NCBI GenBank assembly: GCA_963693635.1
Contig: CAVOBC010000081.1
Span: 1-15,122 of the forward strand
Reading direction: 5' to 3'
Source: CAVOBC01 sp963693635
Lineage (GTDB): Bacteria > Pseudomonadota > Gammaproteobacteria > Pseudomonadales > Azotimanducaceae
DNA length: 15,122 bases
The number at the start of each line of letters is the position of its first letter. Position 1 is the stretch's first letter. The position numbers and the translations under genes were made by a program. Below are positions 8,265 through 15,122 of the stretch, in pieces. Under the pieces are notes generated by a model that did no database searches, was not told where the DNA came from, and saw only the letters and a program-made list of their open reading frames with translations.

Positions 8265-9062
8265 CTACGGTTGATTCACATTCCGAATATGATGATCACG
8301 CAAATAATCTTCAGTATGCGTAACCTTAGAACCCAGCAATTCGAGCATTTCGACGAAGCGTGGGTCATCTCGAATAGGGTTCCAGAATTCAGCCACCAGT
8401 AGGCTGGCAAGCAAAAGTTGAGTGTGGTTTTCTATTCCGGCTTCTATCGCCCCGAAAGTGCTGTCTTTGTCACCTAACACAAGATGCACCAGGGCGAGGT
8501 AGAAGTGGTTGGTCACTTCATACCTTGAATCAGTCAGGATGCTCCTTGCCCCTGCCACCTCACCAATTTTCGCAAATTGATAAATGAATGCCTCGGGCTT
8601 AGTACTCCGTTCCAGTTCCCAGTCGCGGTCGATAAATGGAGTTGCGTCATCTATTCGCTCCAGGTGGATCAGGATCAAAGAATGTACCCATAGTGCGGTC
8701 GCAGTGTCGGGCCCTCCTTCCTGGTTCAGTTTCAATGCTTGTGTACTGGCTTTGAGTGCCGCTTCGTGGTCACCAGCGAAGGAACGAAATAGAGCAACCC
8801 AAGAAAGAAAGATCCCTTGTTGGCCACCCACGGACATCTCTTCGGCGTTGGCTATTAGTTCTAATGCCTCACTCCTTCTGCCCTCGTGCAACGCGATACC
8901 CGCCAAAAATAAAGTCGCCCAGTCGGATCTGGGCTGTTCTACTCGGATCTGTTCTAACTCACTTTCGGCCAAGGCATAATCTAAATCGAGCTGCCAGTAA
9001 ATTCTTGAGCGTTGCTGTCGAAGTTGGAAGCGTAATGCAGGTGAGTCTGGGTCCATTGACAT
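8265..9062 (-). pseudogene. TPR-repeat fragment (C-terminal part of the decayed gene)
   Basis: This 265-codon frame codes for paired helices with TPR spacing, for example DYALAESELEQIRVEQPRSD, TLFLAGIALHEGRRSEALEL, DHEAALKASTQALKLNQEGG and GARSILTDSRY. The frame is open further upstream than its first Met. It reads HFKSYADALFETGLALEETR then STAYEAISRGMSMDPDSPAL, which is the correct TPR continuation of the TolB-like fragment. The real reading frame therefore crosses from the other frame at about 9147-9165 through a one-base loss. The stop is TAG at 8265-8267. The fragment alone has no signal peptide or clear ribosome binding site at 9062. TPRs normally bind protein partners; none is encoded nearby. 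Confidence 0.7.
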
Positions 9063-9733
9063 ACCGCGACTGATCGCTTCATAGGCTGTGGAACGTGTCT
9101 CTTCGAGCGCCAGTCCTGTTTCGAATAGCGCGTCAGCGTATGATTTGAAATGCGTGGATAGGCCGCCGCCAAGGTTGGGTCGACAGACACGGCTTTATGA
9201 AGAAACGGTAGTACCACCGAGAGACCACCCCCTTCACCCAATTTGATTTTTCCGAATTCGTCATGCGCCTCGATGAGATACGCTACAGCCAAGGGGTCAC
9301 TATTCTTGAACGCTGGAAAATTCTGCCAATTGCGTCTCCCGATATCCATCGACAAGCTGTGGTTCGCTAGACGCGCGATGTTCGTCGCGACATCAGTTTG
9401 CATGTCAAAACTGTCCGAGCGAATTCGCTCATAAGACTTGGACCAGACATGAAAGCCATCTGCGGCCCGAACCAACTGCGCCGTGATACAAACGTTGTCA
9501 CCTTGTTGGCGAACGCTGCCTTCGAGCACAAAGGCAACCCCAAGTGCCTCACCAATAATACCCGTATCCTCGTTGCGCTCAGAAAATTGAAAGGAGTCAG
9601 AGCGGGACGCCACCTTTAGACCTTCCTGTCGTGCGAGATGATCCAGAATGTCCTCGGATAATCCTTCGGCAAGAAATCCGGTTTCCTCACCGCTGCTCAT
9701 ATTGGCAAATCGGAGTACCGCAATCGAGCTCAT
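8981..9733 (-). pseudogene. TolB-like N-terminal domain fragment (middle part of the decayed gene)
   Basis: The 250-codon frame begins MSSIAVLRFANMSSGEETGF, followed by LAEGLSEDILDHLARQEGLK, ALGVAFVLEGSVRQQGDN and ITAQLVRAADGFHVWSKSYE. This is the TolB-like N-terminal domain that follows the membrane helix in CadC-like and cyclase-associated TPR proteins. The family pattern holds to about residue 190 (DPTLAAAY). The remaining residues (from PRISNHTLTRY on) are out-of-frame sequence after the deletion at about 9147-9165. The ATG at 9731-9733 is an internal Met and not a true start: the frame continues upstream with NAGTSDVGIFDLAA, which connects to the membrane helix through the A7 run. A separate protein from this piece is possible but would lack its membrane anchor. 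Confidence 0.7.
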
Positions 9734-9961
9734 CGCAGCCAGGTCAAAGATCCCGACATCGCTTGTGCCAGCATTTTTCTGGATGAAGAAAAAAACCCCA
9801 CCGCAAGCATAATTGTTGCAGACACAGCTGATACAGCAGCGATGATCGGTCCAGTTTTCTTTTTCTTCGCCGCAACTGTTTGGATGATCCAGGTAAGAAG
9901 TGATTCGGGTTACGAGTTTCTGCTGATATTCCTCATTGGGTATTTCGTGCTTGAGAATCGC

Positions 9962-9983
9962 CTGACGCCTGGCCAGGCGTCAG
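9962..9983. repeat. Perfect 22-bp palindrome at a frameshift
   Basis: The left arm CTGACGCCTGG (9962-9972) is followed directly by its exact reverse complement (9973-9983), with no spacer. It lies inside the TIR remnant at the point where the reading frame breaks. On the minus strand the right half reads CCAGGCG then TCAG then GCGATTC. Removing 7 bases restores GQAILKHE, the expected family reading. The palindrome is directly visible; its origin is treated as a finding. Confidence 0.85.
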
Positions 9984-10312
9984 CGATAAACCATCCGGCA
10001 GGTCGGTCTCTTCAAGGTGGACTGCGATAACAGGAAGTTTTTGCTCAAGTGCGAAACTCACCTCCTTGCGGCAATTCTCCGACCGTGTGGAATCAGGCGT
10101 GACGAAATAGAGGAAGATTTTCGCTGGTTTGATTGCTGAAGCGAGTGCCCCCGTCCATTCGGTTCCAGCTTCGACCCCTCGTCGTATCAGATATTGAACC
10201 CGCTTTCCTGACGCCAGACGAGTTCGGGATACACGGCAGACGCGTCTCGATGCGCATAGCTCACAAAGACGTAAGGGCCATCCCCTGTATAGGCTGCAAT
10301 CGGTCGATCCAT
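9984..10312 (-). pseudogene. TIR-domain remnant (N-terminal part of the decayed gene)
   Basis: The first frame reads MDRPIAAYTGDGPYVFVSYA then HRDASAVYPELVWRQESGFN before a TGA at 10187-10189. YVFVSYAHRD is the first TIR strand and loop. After the stop, YDEG reads on for four codons and a one-base shift leads into VEAGTEWTGALASAIKPAKI, FLYFVTPDSTRSENCRKEVS and FALEQKLPVIAVHLEETDLP. The SENCRKE stretch holds the Cys-x-x-Glu typical of TIR_2 domains; the Glu is the catalytic residue in TIR NADases. Whether the intact ancestor was an enzyme or an adaptor is not known. As it stands only about 41 residues could be made from this start, so the domain is not functional. Confidence 0.75.
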
Positions 10313-10348
10313 TTGATTCTTCGCTGTCAGAAATCCGTCGCCATCATG

Positions 10349-10364
10349 GCACCGGGATCGGTGC
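10349..10364. other. Short hairpin between the carboxylesterase and the TIR remnant
   Basis: GCACCG-GGAT-CGGTGC forms a perfect 6-bp stem with a 4-base loop, in the 104-base gap between the two minus-strand genes. No T-tract follows on either strand, so it is not a standard terminator. It may be chance or the second half of a termination region with the hairpin at 10382-10415. Confidence 0.3.
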
Positions 10365-10381
10365 ATCCCCGCACCGCACGT

Positions 10382-10415
10382 CAGTTCCCGCCCCAGAACG
10401 GAGTTCTGGGAACTG
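10382..10415 (-). terminator. Strong stem-loop just after the carboxylesterase stop
   Basis: The inner stem is CCCAGAAC (10392-10399), loop GGA, GTTCTGGG (10403-10410). An outer 5-bp stem (CAGTT with AACTG) extends it, with five unpaired bases on one side, giving 13 pairs in all. It starts one base beyond the TAG of the carboxylesterase gene, the usual place for a transcript end. There is no T-tract after it on the minus strand, so it is not a classic intrinsic terminator. It may stabilise the mRNA 3' end or assist Rho-dependent ending. Confidence 0.45.
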
Positions 10416-10416
10416 C

Positions 10417-12054
10417 CTACTTAGCCTTCCGTCGCGCGTCCCACGCGCGCCGCACCAGGTCCATCTCACCAATTCGCAGTTCTGCTTTGCTGCCGGTCGA
10501 CACGCCCAACTCCATATACGCTTCATTGTCTCGGGTATAGGCCGGCCAATCGGGCAGGCCCTCGCCGTTCGGGCTGCCGGTCTTCGCAAACTGCGTCCAC
10601 ATCGTTGCCATCTGATCTGATAATTCGTAATCACGCGGTGTGGGTTTGGCACCAAACAAGTCAACATTGCCAAATACATAGCCAATTTCGGCCGCATGGA
10701 AAGCGCCGTACTTCTCGCTGTTCTCGATCGGCGGCGCCCAGGTGAACAGGTAGAGGTACGCGTTGCTTTTGACGTTCTCCATACTGCGTGCCCATGTCCG
10801 CATCGGATAAGCAAACAGCACATCCGTAAAGAGGTCTGCCCAGGCGCGTTCTGCCTCTGCGTCACTCGCCGCGGGATAGTGCTCGGCAATCGAGTCCGCA
10901 ACTTCCGGCAGCGTCGCCACGGCGTATGCCTTGAAGCCCGCGACGCCTTCACCAAACATCGGCGTAAAGAGCGCGATGAACGTTGTGCCTTCGTCGGCGT
11001 TTGAGCCAATCAACACCGGCACGTCAGCCTGCCGCCCCTCCGCGAAGATCGCCGCGACTTCATCAGGTATGACCTCGCCGTCAACAATCGCATGCCCGTC
11101 GTAGTTGGAGAACGCCGGATTTGACTGGAACACCTCCAGCACTTTGTCCTGCGGCAACGCCCGCAGGGCGTCAAAACCTGTGTCCTTATCGGGCCCGGCC
11201 AAGGCGGTGGCGAAGGCCTCTCCGGCGGACTCGGCAGATGCGGCGTAAGCGGTCGCCTTGTCCCGAAACCACATCGGCTGAAAGGCGCCGCCGCTCTCGC
11301 CAATCACCCGGTGAAAGAGTCCGGCTCCGAGGGGGCTAGCCTGCAAGAGCGACATGGACAAGGAACCGGCTGATTCGCCAAAAATCGTCACGGTTCCCGC
11401 ATCACCACCGAACCGGTCGATGTTGTCCCTGACCCATTCAAGCGCCGCAATCTGATCGCGCAGACCCTGGTTGCCCGACACACCCTTCGCGCTCTCCGCC
11501 GACAGCGCGGGATGGGCGAGGAACCCAAACTTGCCGAGTCGGTAGTTGATCGTGACGAGCACGACGCCCTTGGTGGTCAATAGCTCGCCGGGGTATGAAG
11601 ACCCCGACCCAGTGACGAGCGCACCGCCATGAATCCACACCATGACGGGCAAGTCTGCGCCAACCGCGTCTGCACGCGTCCAGACGTTCAGGGTCAGACA
11701 ATCCTCATCCATCGCAAAGCCGGATTGCCCGTAGAACTCACCGCCCTGGCCCTGCGGCTGCATACACGAGGGCCCGGCCACGGTCGCGTCCCGGGTCTCG
11801 GTCCACGCCGGCGCTGGCTGCGGCGGCCCCCAACGCAAAGCGCCAACCGGCGGCGCAGCGAAGGGGATACCGTGATATTGTTTCAATCCGTCGTCACCGA
11901 CGAGACCGTGGACGAGGCCACCGGCAACCGCTACCTCGACGCCAATCGGTTCCGGCTTGAGCTCTGGCTCGGCTTGCGGGGCAGGCGACTGATCACCACC
12001 ACAGCCAGCGAGCACCACCACACCAAAACACATTGCAATTGTCTTCCGCTTCAT
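10417..12054 (-). CDS. Type-B carboxylesterase/lipase family lipoprotein
   Basis: A 545-residue secreted alpha/beta hydrolase. The N-terminus MKRKTIAMCFGVVVLAGC is a lipoprotein signal peptide with lipobox VLAGC and Cys18 as the lipid-anchored residue. The start at 12054 is chosen for this and for AAGGGGA (12060-12066) at ideal spacing; the reading frame is open to 12300 but the extra 82 residues resemble no protein. Catalytic parts: oxyanion HGG at 142-144, EDCLTLNVW at 117-125, nucleophile Ser228 in GESAGS, acid Glu355 in NADEGT and His453 in AFHAAEIGYVFGN. All three triad members are present, so it is probably active on carboxylic esters at the outer membrane or in the periplasm. Length is normal for the family. 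It is divergent from the acyltransferase with about 134 bases between. The natural substrate is unknown. Confidence 0.9.
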   Translation of the reverse strand: MKRKTIAMCFGVVVLAGCGGDQSPAPQAEPELKPEPIGVEVAVAGGLVHGLVGDDGLKQYHGIPFAAPPVGALRWGPPQPAPAWTETRDATVAGPSCMQPQGQGGEFYGQSGFAMDEDCLTLNVWTRADAVGADLPVMVWIHGGALVTGSGSSYPGELLTTKGVVLVTINYRLGKFGFLAHPALSAESAKGVSGNQGLRDQIAALEWVRDNIDRFGGDAGTVTIFGESAGSLSMSLLQASPLGAGLFHRVIGESGGAFQPMWFRDKATAYAASAESAGEAFATALAGPDKDTGFDALRALPQDKVLEVFQSNPAFSNYDGHAIVDGEVIPDEVAAIFAEGRQADVPVLIGSNADEGTTFIALFTPMFGEGVAGFKAYAVATLPEVADSIAEHYPAASDAEAERAWADLFTDVLFAYPMRTWARSMENVKSNAYLYLFTWAPPIENSEKYGAFHAAEIGYVFGNVDLFGAKPTPRDYELSDQMATMWTQFAKTGSPNGEGLPDWPAYTRDNEAYMELGVSTGSKAELRIGEMDLVRRAWDARRKAK

Positions 12055-12188
12055 TCGCGTCCCCTTTTTGCAGCCTTTATCTTTCATGGTACCTGAATGG
12101 GGCAGGGCAATCTCATGCGTTCCTGATGACCGATGGCAGGTGCTAAAGTCCCGAGAACGGGCATCACAAGACACCTGAGAATAAAAAA

Positions 12189-13402
12189 CTGATACAGGAT
12201 TCAAGAAGGTACTACAGTCTGGATGCGCTGCGCGGCGCCATGATGATGTTGGGGATCGTGCTGCACGGCAGCCAGTTTTACATGGCAGAACCACCGGCAA
12301 GTCTGCCGCTGCGGACCGACCCGTCGACGTCTTACTTTTTCGATCTCATCCTGCACTTCATCCACAGCTTCCGGATGCCGCTCTTTTTCGTGCTCGCCGG
12401 ATTCTTCCCGTCCTTGCTGGTCGGCAAGCGCGACTTTCGCGGCACGTACATCAATCGCGCCAAGCGGATACTGCTGCCGCTTCTGGCGGCCGCTGTCACC
12501 ATTCTGCCGTTGACCGGGCTCTTTCTGATCTCGTTTCTGACCAGTGCGCGTTTTGGCACACACCACCTCATTCCAGATCCCGGTCAGGTGCTCACCCTCA
12601 TGGACGAAATTGCGGCCGCGGGTTTTCCAGTCGGCGAACCCAGCCTCCGCCACCTGTGGTTTCTGTACTACCTGCTCTATTTCTACCTGACGATTCCTCT
12701 GTGTTTCCTGCTCAGTCGCTGGAGCCTGAAATTGAAGCTTGAAAAGTTCATCGTCTCGCCCGCCATGTTCGTCGCGCTCACACTCGGGACGATCGCGACG
12801 CTCTGGTCATTTCGCGGCGGCGTCGTCTTTGAAGGCTTCATCTTCATCAAGCCGTATTTGCCGAGCCTCTTTTATTACGGATCGTTCTTCGTGATCGGGT
12901 ACCTATTCCACAGCCACCGGGTGATTCTGCAGTCTTTCGCGCGCTTCTTGCCCTGGACCACAGCCCTTTCACTGCTTCTGTTTCCTGCTGCGGTGTATCT
13001 GACAAACCTTGATCTCGCCTCGGAGGCAACCGGTGAATTTCACCTCTATTCCGTCACCGCCAACGCCTTCCTGACCTGGTCACTGATCTACATGTTCATG
13101 GGCCTTTTCTGCGCTTCTTTGACTACAGTTCCCCCTGGACACTGTATGTCTCCAACTCGTCGTACTGGATCTATCTGATCCACATGCCGATCGTCGCCTT
13201 CTTTGGCTGGGTCATGCTGCCTTTCGACATCCCTGCAATTCCCAAGTTTCTCGTGGTCATCTCGGCGACGACGGCGTTGTGTGGACTCAGTTTTCACTAC
13301 CTGGTGCAAAAGTCCTTTGTGAGCGACCTGCTGAGCGGCAGACGCTTCGATCTTGCCTGGCCCTGGCAAGAGACTGCGAAGACACCTGCGGATTCACCCT
13401 AG
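12189..13402 (+). pseudogene. OpgC-like acyltransferase 3 family membrane protein, frameshifted and without a normal start
   Basis: A multi-pass membrane acyltransferase of the OpgC/MdoC-like group, which in other bacteria adds acyl groups to periplasmic glucans or other glycans. Hallmarks are RYYSLDALRGAMMMLGIVLH near the N-terminus, HSFRMPLFFVLAGFF, and about ten hydrophobic helices. The first ATG (12240) lies inside the conserved LDALRGAMMM segment, so it is not the original start. The frame is open upstream only to a TAA at 12144-12146, with no in-frame ATG, GTG or TTG; CTG at 12189, with GAGA 8 bases before it, is the only candidate. Near 13105-13112 one base is missing: MGLF continues off-frame to a stop at 13178, whereas the next frame gives LRFFDYSSPWTLYVSNSSYW then IYLIHMPIV and runs to the TAG at 13402. 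Joined length is about 404 residues, normal for the family. A sequencing error could explain the shift but not the start. Confidence 0.7.
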
Positions 13403-13486
13403 TGCCCACACACAACGTCGCTGGCACTGACACGGCTTGATCGTCTACGCTCTCGCCCTTTGAAGCCCGATCAGGACCCCAAAAAG

Positions 13487-14053
13487 ATGTCTCGAAAGAT
13501 CCTCGCCATTTCCGGCAGCGACCGCAACGACTCTCAGAACATGCTCGTGCTGCGTGCCGTCGTCGCAGCGCTCAGCGCTTCCGGCAGTGACGTCACCACG
13601 CTGACGCTGCGCGATCTCGCCATACCGATTTACGATGGTGATCTCGAGGCGGGCCAGGGCTTGCCCGCGGGGGTGACTGCGCTCCGGACGGCGCTCACGG
13701 AACATGACGGGCTACTGATCGCGTGCCCCGAGTACAACGGTTTTATGACGCCACTGCTGCTGAACGCCATCGACTGGGCGAGCCGTTCACCGGACGCGAA
13801 GCCCGACCTTTCTGTCTTCAAAGATAAGGTCACCGGCATCGTCAGCACCTCACCAGGGGCCCTCGGCGGCATGCGCTCATCGACTCATCTGCGTACCATG
13901 CTGACCGGCATCGGCTGCATCGTTATCCCGGACAATCTGGCCCTTGGACGATCGTTCGAAGTTTTCGAGAACGGTCAGATCAAGCAGGAACATGTCGCGC
14001 GCGTCGAGGGATTTGCGACACGCTTTACCGGGTTTGTCGATCGACTGGGCTGA
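13487..14053 (+). CDS. NADPH-dependent FMN reductase family flavoprotein
   Basis: A 188-residue cytoplasmic flavodoxin-like oxidoreductase, which would use NAD(P)H to reduce FMN, quinones or other small acceptors. The FMN-phosphate loop is GSDRNDSQN at 10-18. The flavin-binding PEYNGFMTPLLLNAIDW is at 81-97, and STSPGALGGMRS at 120-131 is the third family motif. Length is normal. The ATG at 13487 is preferred because AGGA (13473-13476) precedes it and MSRKILAISGS starts the first strand directly; a TTG at 13460 would add nine residues with no ribosome binding site. It lies 84 bases after the acyltransferase remnant and directly before a Nudix relic. The physiological acceptor is not evident. 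Confidence 0.9.
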   Translation: MSRKILAISGSDRNDSQNMLVLRAVVAALSASGSDVTTLTLRDLAIPIYDGDLEAGQGLPAGVTALRTALTEHDGLLIACPEYNGFMTPLLLNAIDWASRSPDAKPDLSVFKDKVTGIVSTSPGALGGMRSSTHLRTMLTGIGCIVIPDNLALGRSFEVFENGQIKQEHVARVEGFATRFTGFVDRLG

Positions 14054-14078
14054 TGACGGCGCTGGCCAATCTGAGAAC

Positions 14079-14177
14079 CCGGGCGGGTCAATCGAAGACG
14101 GCGAGGGCCTCGTCGCCGGCGCCCGTCGCGAGGTGTTTGAGCAGACCGGTTGGATTTGCGAGGCAGGCCGCGCCTAA
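14079..14177 (+). pseudogene. Nudix hydrolase relic (Nudix box only)
   Basis: In the frame ending at TAA 14175-14177 the sequence reads PGGSIEDGEGLVAGARREVF then EQTGWICEAGRA. This fits the Nudix box G-x5-E-x7-R-E-U-x-E-E-x-G-U at every defined position except one Glu replaced by Gln (14085-14153). Intact Nudix enzymes hydrolyse nucleoside diphosphates linked to other moieties and need about 130 residues or more; here only about 32 are recognisable. No strand or helix of the fold is seen before it (the FMN reductase ends at 14053) or after the stop. It is therefore most likely a leftover of a deleted gene. A chance match over 23 residues is unlikely but cannot be excluded. Confidence 0.5.
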
Positions 14178-14213
14178 AAGTCGGCTTCCCGCACTCAAAG
14201 CCAGTCGGCTAGA

Positions 14214-15122
14214 TCACAGCCCGCCAAGCTCAGCCGACACGTTGTCCCATGCTGCCCGCTCTTCGCCGAACGGGTCGCTTTCGACCGCGACGGGATCATC
14301 GAAGATTGCCGTTGACCGCGTCTGCGCATCGTAGGTCTGCCAACCTGATAGCGCTTCTGTCCTGGGGTTGCCGTCCGCTGCAAAGGCGAGCCATGCGTCC
14401 TGCGTGTGGGCAGCCAGTTGATCGGCCGCCTCACCGCTACCGAAGAACTCCGCACTTCCGTCGTCCATCGCATGGGTCGCAAAGACAAAGCCAATGTCGA
14501 TGGCATGCGGTGAGCCCAGGTTGCCATCGCCCCACGGCGACTCCCACGTGAACAGATACTGCCAGGCGTTGCCGCCGCGACCCGCAATCGCTTCAGCGAG
14601 GTGCACTGCCGGCATGCGGAAGATCCGGTCTGTCTCAATAGCGTTGAAGAGATCCGTGGGACCTGCGGCCTGACCCCGCGCCTGCCGCGCCTGCCGGTAT
14701 GCATCGATGATCGGTTGCGGGTCTGGCACATGTGCGCTGAGCGCAGCGATGAGTGCTGCCTCGTCCAGGTCCACGGCGAAGCCGGGCATGGCTGTAAAGA
14801 GTTTCCATTCGTCCCTCGCGGCACCCACGAGCACTGCAATGTCGTCAGCGGCGCCGCCCTTGACGGCATCGAGCGGAATCTCACGCATCATGTTACCGTC
14901 AACGCAGGGCTGGAACAGCATGCCCCCCAGCTTCTGACCGGCCGCGGCAGCAGCGACGGTTAACTGCTCGGCATCAATCTTCAGGAAATCGTCGGCATCG
15001 GCATTGGCTGACACGCCGAGGACCTCCAGCACCGCTTCGGCGACCTCGCCCGCACGCTCCAGTGACTGCGCGGTGGACGCCGCACCACTTTGTGGAATCG
15101 CCCGATGGAAGAGTCCCTTCGC
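14214..15122 (-). CDS. Type-B carboxylesterase family protein, C-terminal part (cut by window edge)
   Basis: The last 302 residues of an alpha/beta hydrolase; the 5' end lies beyond position 15122. The frame at the edge begins AKGLFHRAIPQSGAAS, the conserved stretch just after the nucleophile elbow, so roughly the first 40 percent is missing, including the catalytic Ser. The acid is probably the Glu in AARDEWKLF and the catalytic His lies in SPHAIDIGFVFATHAM, where Asp replaces the Glu seen in the other esterase (HAAEIGYVFGN). YLFTWESPWGDG matches YLFTWAPPIENS of that protein. The two are related but clearly diverged, so this is not a recent duplication. A GTG at 15032 is internal and not the start. 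Substrate unknown. Confidence 0.85.
   Translation of the reverse strand, partial: AKGLFHRAIPQSGAASTAQSLERAGEVAEAVLEVLGVSANADADDFLKIDAEQLTVAAAAAGQKLGGMLFQPCVDGNMMREIPLDAVKGGAADDIAVLVGAARDEWKLFTAMPGFAVDLDEAALIAALSAHVPDPQPIIDAYRQARQARGQAAGPTDLFNAIETDRIFRMPAVHLAEAIAGRGGNAWQYLFTWESPWGDGNLGSPHAIDIGFVFATHAMDDGSAEFFGSGEAADQLAAHTQDAWLAFAADGNPRTEALSGWQTYDAQTRSTAIFDDPVAVESDPFGEERAAWDNVSAELGGL

Larger units (their letters stand above)
8265..10312 (-). pseudogene. Decayed TIR - transmembrane - TolB-like - TPR protein gene (whole span)
   Basis: Joining the minus-strand frames from ATG 10310-10312 to TAG 8265-8267 recovers one gene of about 680 codons. A TIR domain is followed by a Lys-rich stretch and one membrane helix (TGPIIAAVSAVSATIMLAVG), then a TolB-like domain and TPR helices. 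This layout is known in proteobacterial signalling proteins. Six lesions interrupt it: a TGA at 10187-10189 where the family has Trp (GFNI-stop-YDEG); a one-base loss in the C-run at 10175-10178; a 7-base insertion at about 9973-9983; a shift at about 9865-9890; a shift back at the A7 run 9789-9795; and a one-base loss at about 9147-9165. The homopolymer case could be a sequencing error, but six together point to real decay. The region looks less GC-rich than its neighbours, consistent with foreign origin. Confidence 0.8.

Noticed and set aside
8255..8272. Stem-loop AACCGT-CAAACT-ACGGTT at the stop of the TPR fragment, considered as a shared terminator between the convergent genes.
   Set aside because: Only six base pairs, it overlaps the stop codon, and there is no T-tract on either strand.
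9842..10030. A plus-strand frame with a hydrophobic start (MIGPVFFFFAATVWMIQ), resembling a small membrane protein.
   Set aside because: It is antisense to the Lys-rich and membrane-helix segment of the TIR/TPR remnant, and runs of Lys and hydrophobic codons give such a mirror product.
10133..10540. A plus-strand open frame of 135 codons between the TIR remnant and the esterase.
   Set aside because: It is antisense to the TIR start and to the esterase end, and its product is Arg/Ser/Pro-rich with no domain.
12140..12149. The 9-mer GTGCTAAAG occurs here and near 8121, considered as a shared regulatory site or extended -10.
   Set aside because: Two copies of a 9-mer are weak evidence, the flanks differ, and the copy near 8121 has no downstream plus-strand gene.

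Overview
The window is GC-rich, densely coded bacterial DNA. The gene types (ECF sigma factor with a FecR-type partner, type-B carboxylesterase lipoprotein, OpgC-like acyltransferase, TIR/TolB-like/TPR protein) suggest a proteobacterium, most likely a gammaproteobacterium. This is inferred from gene content only; there is no rRNA or other marker here.

Left part (185-8037, plus strand): a YfcE-like metallophosphoesterase, then a tightly packed six-gene block. The block encodes an ECF sigma factor, an 895-residue membrane-anchored FecR-domain protein, and two ATPase/permease pairs of the ABC-2 type. The junctions overlap by 11, 1, 4 and 4 bases, with one 17-base gap, so this is almost certainly one operon. 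The likely logic is that the FecR protein senses something outside the inner membrane and controls the sigma factor, which drives export or envelope-remodelling machinery. No TonB-dependent receptor, the usual FecR partner, is present.

Middle part (8265-10312, minus strand): the wreck of one long gene of TIR - transmembrane - TolB-like - TPR architecture. Translating all minus frames and joining them recovers the whole architecture, broken by one in-frame stop and five frameshifts. One frameshift is a 7-base insertion that completes a perfect 22-bp palindrome, the signature expected of a hairpin-templated mutation.

Right part (10417-15122): a type-B carboxylesterase lipoprotein (minus) is divergent from an OpgC-like acyltransferase (plus). 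The acyltransferase has one frameshift and no normal start codon. It is followed by an NADPH-dependent FMN reductase, a short relic carrying an almost perfect Nudix box, and a second type-B carboxylesterase (minus) that runs off the right edge. The region from 8265 rightwards contains two broken genes and one relic, whereas the operon on the left is intact.

I saw no rRNA, tRNA, CRISPR array, insertion sequence or integrase.
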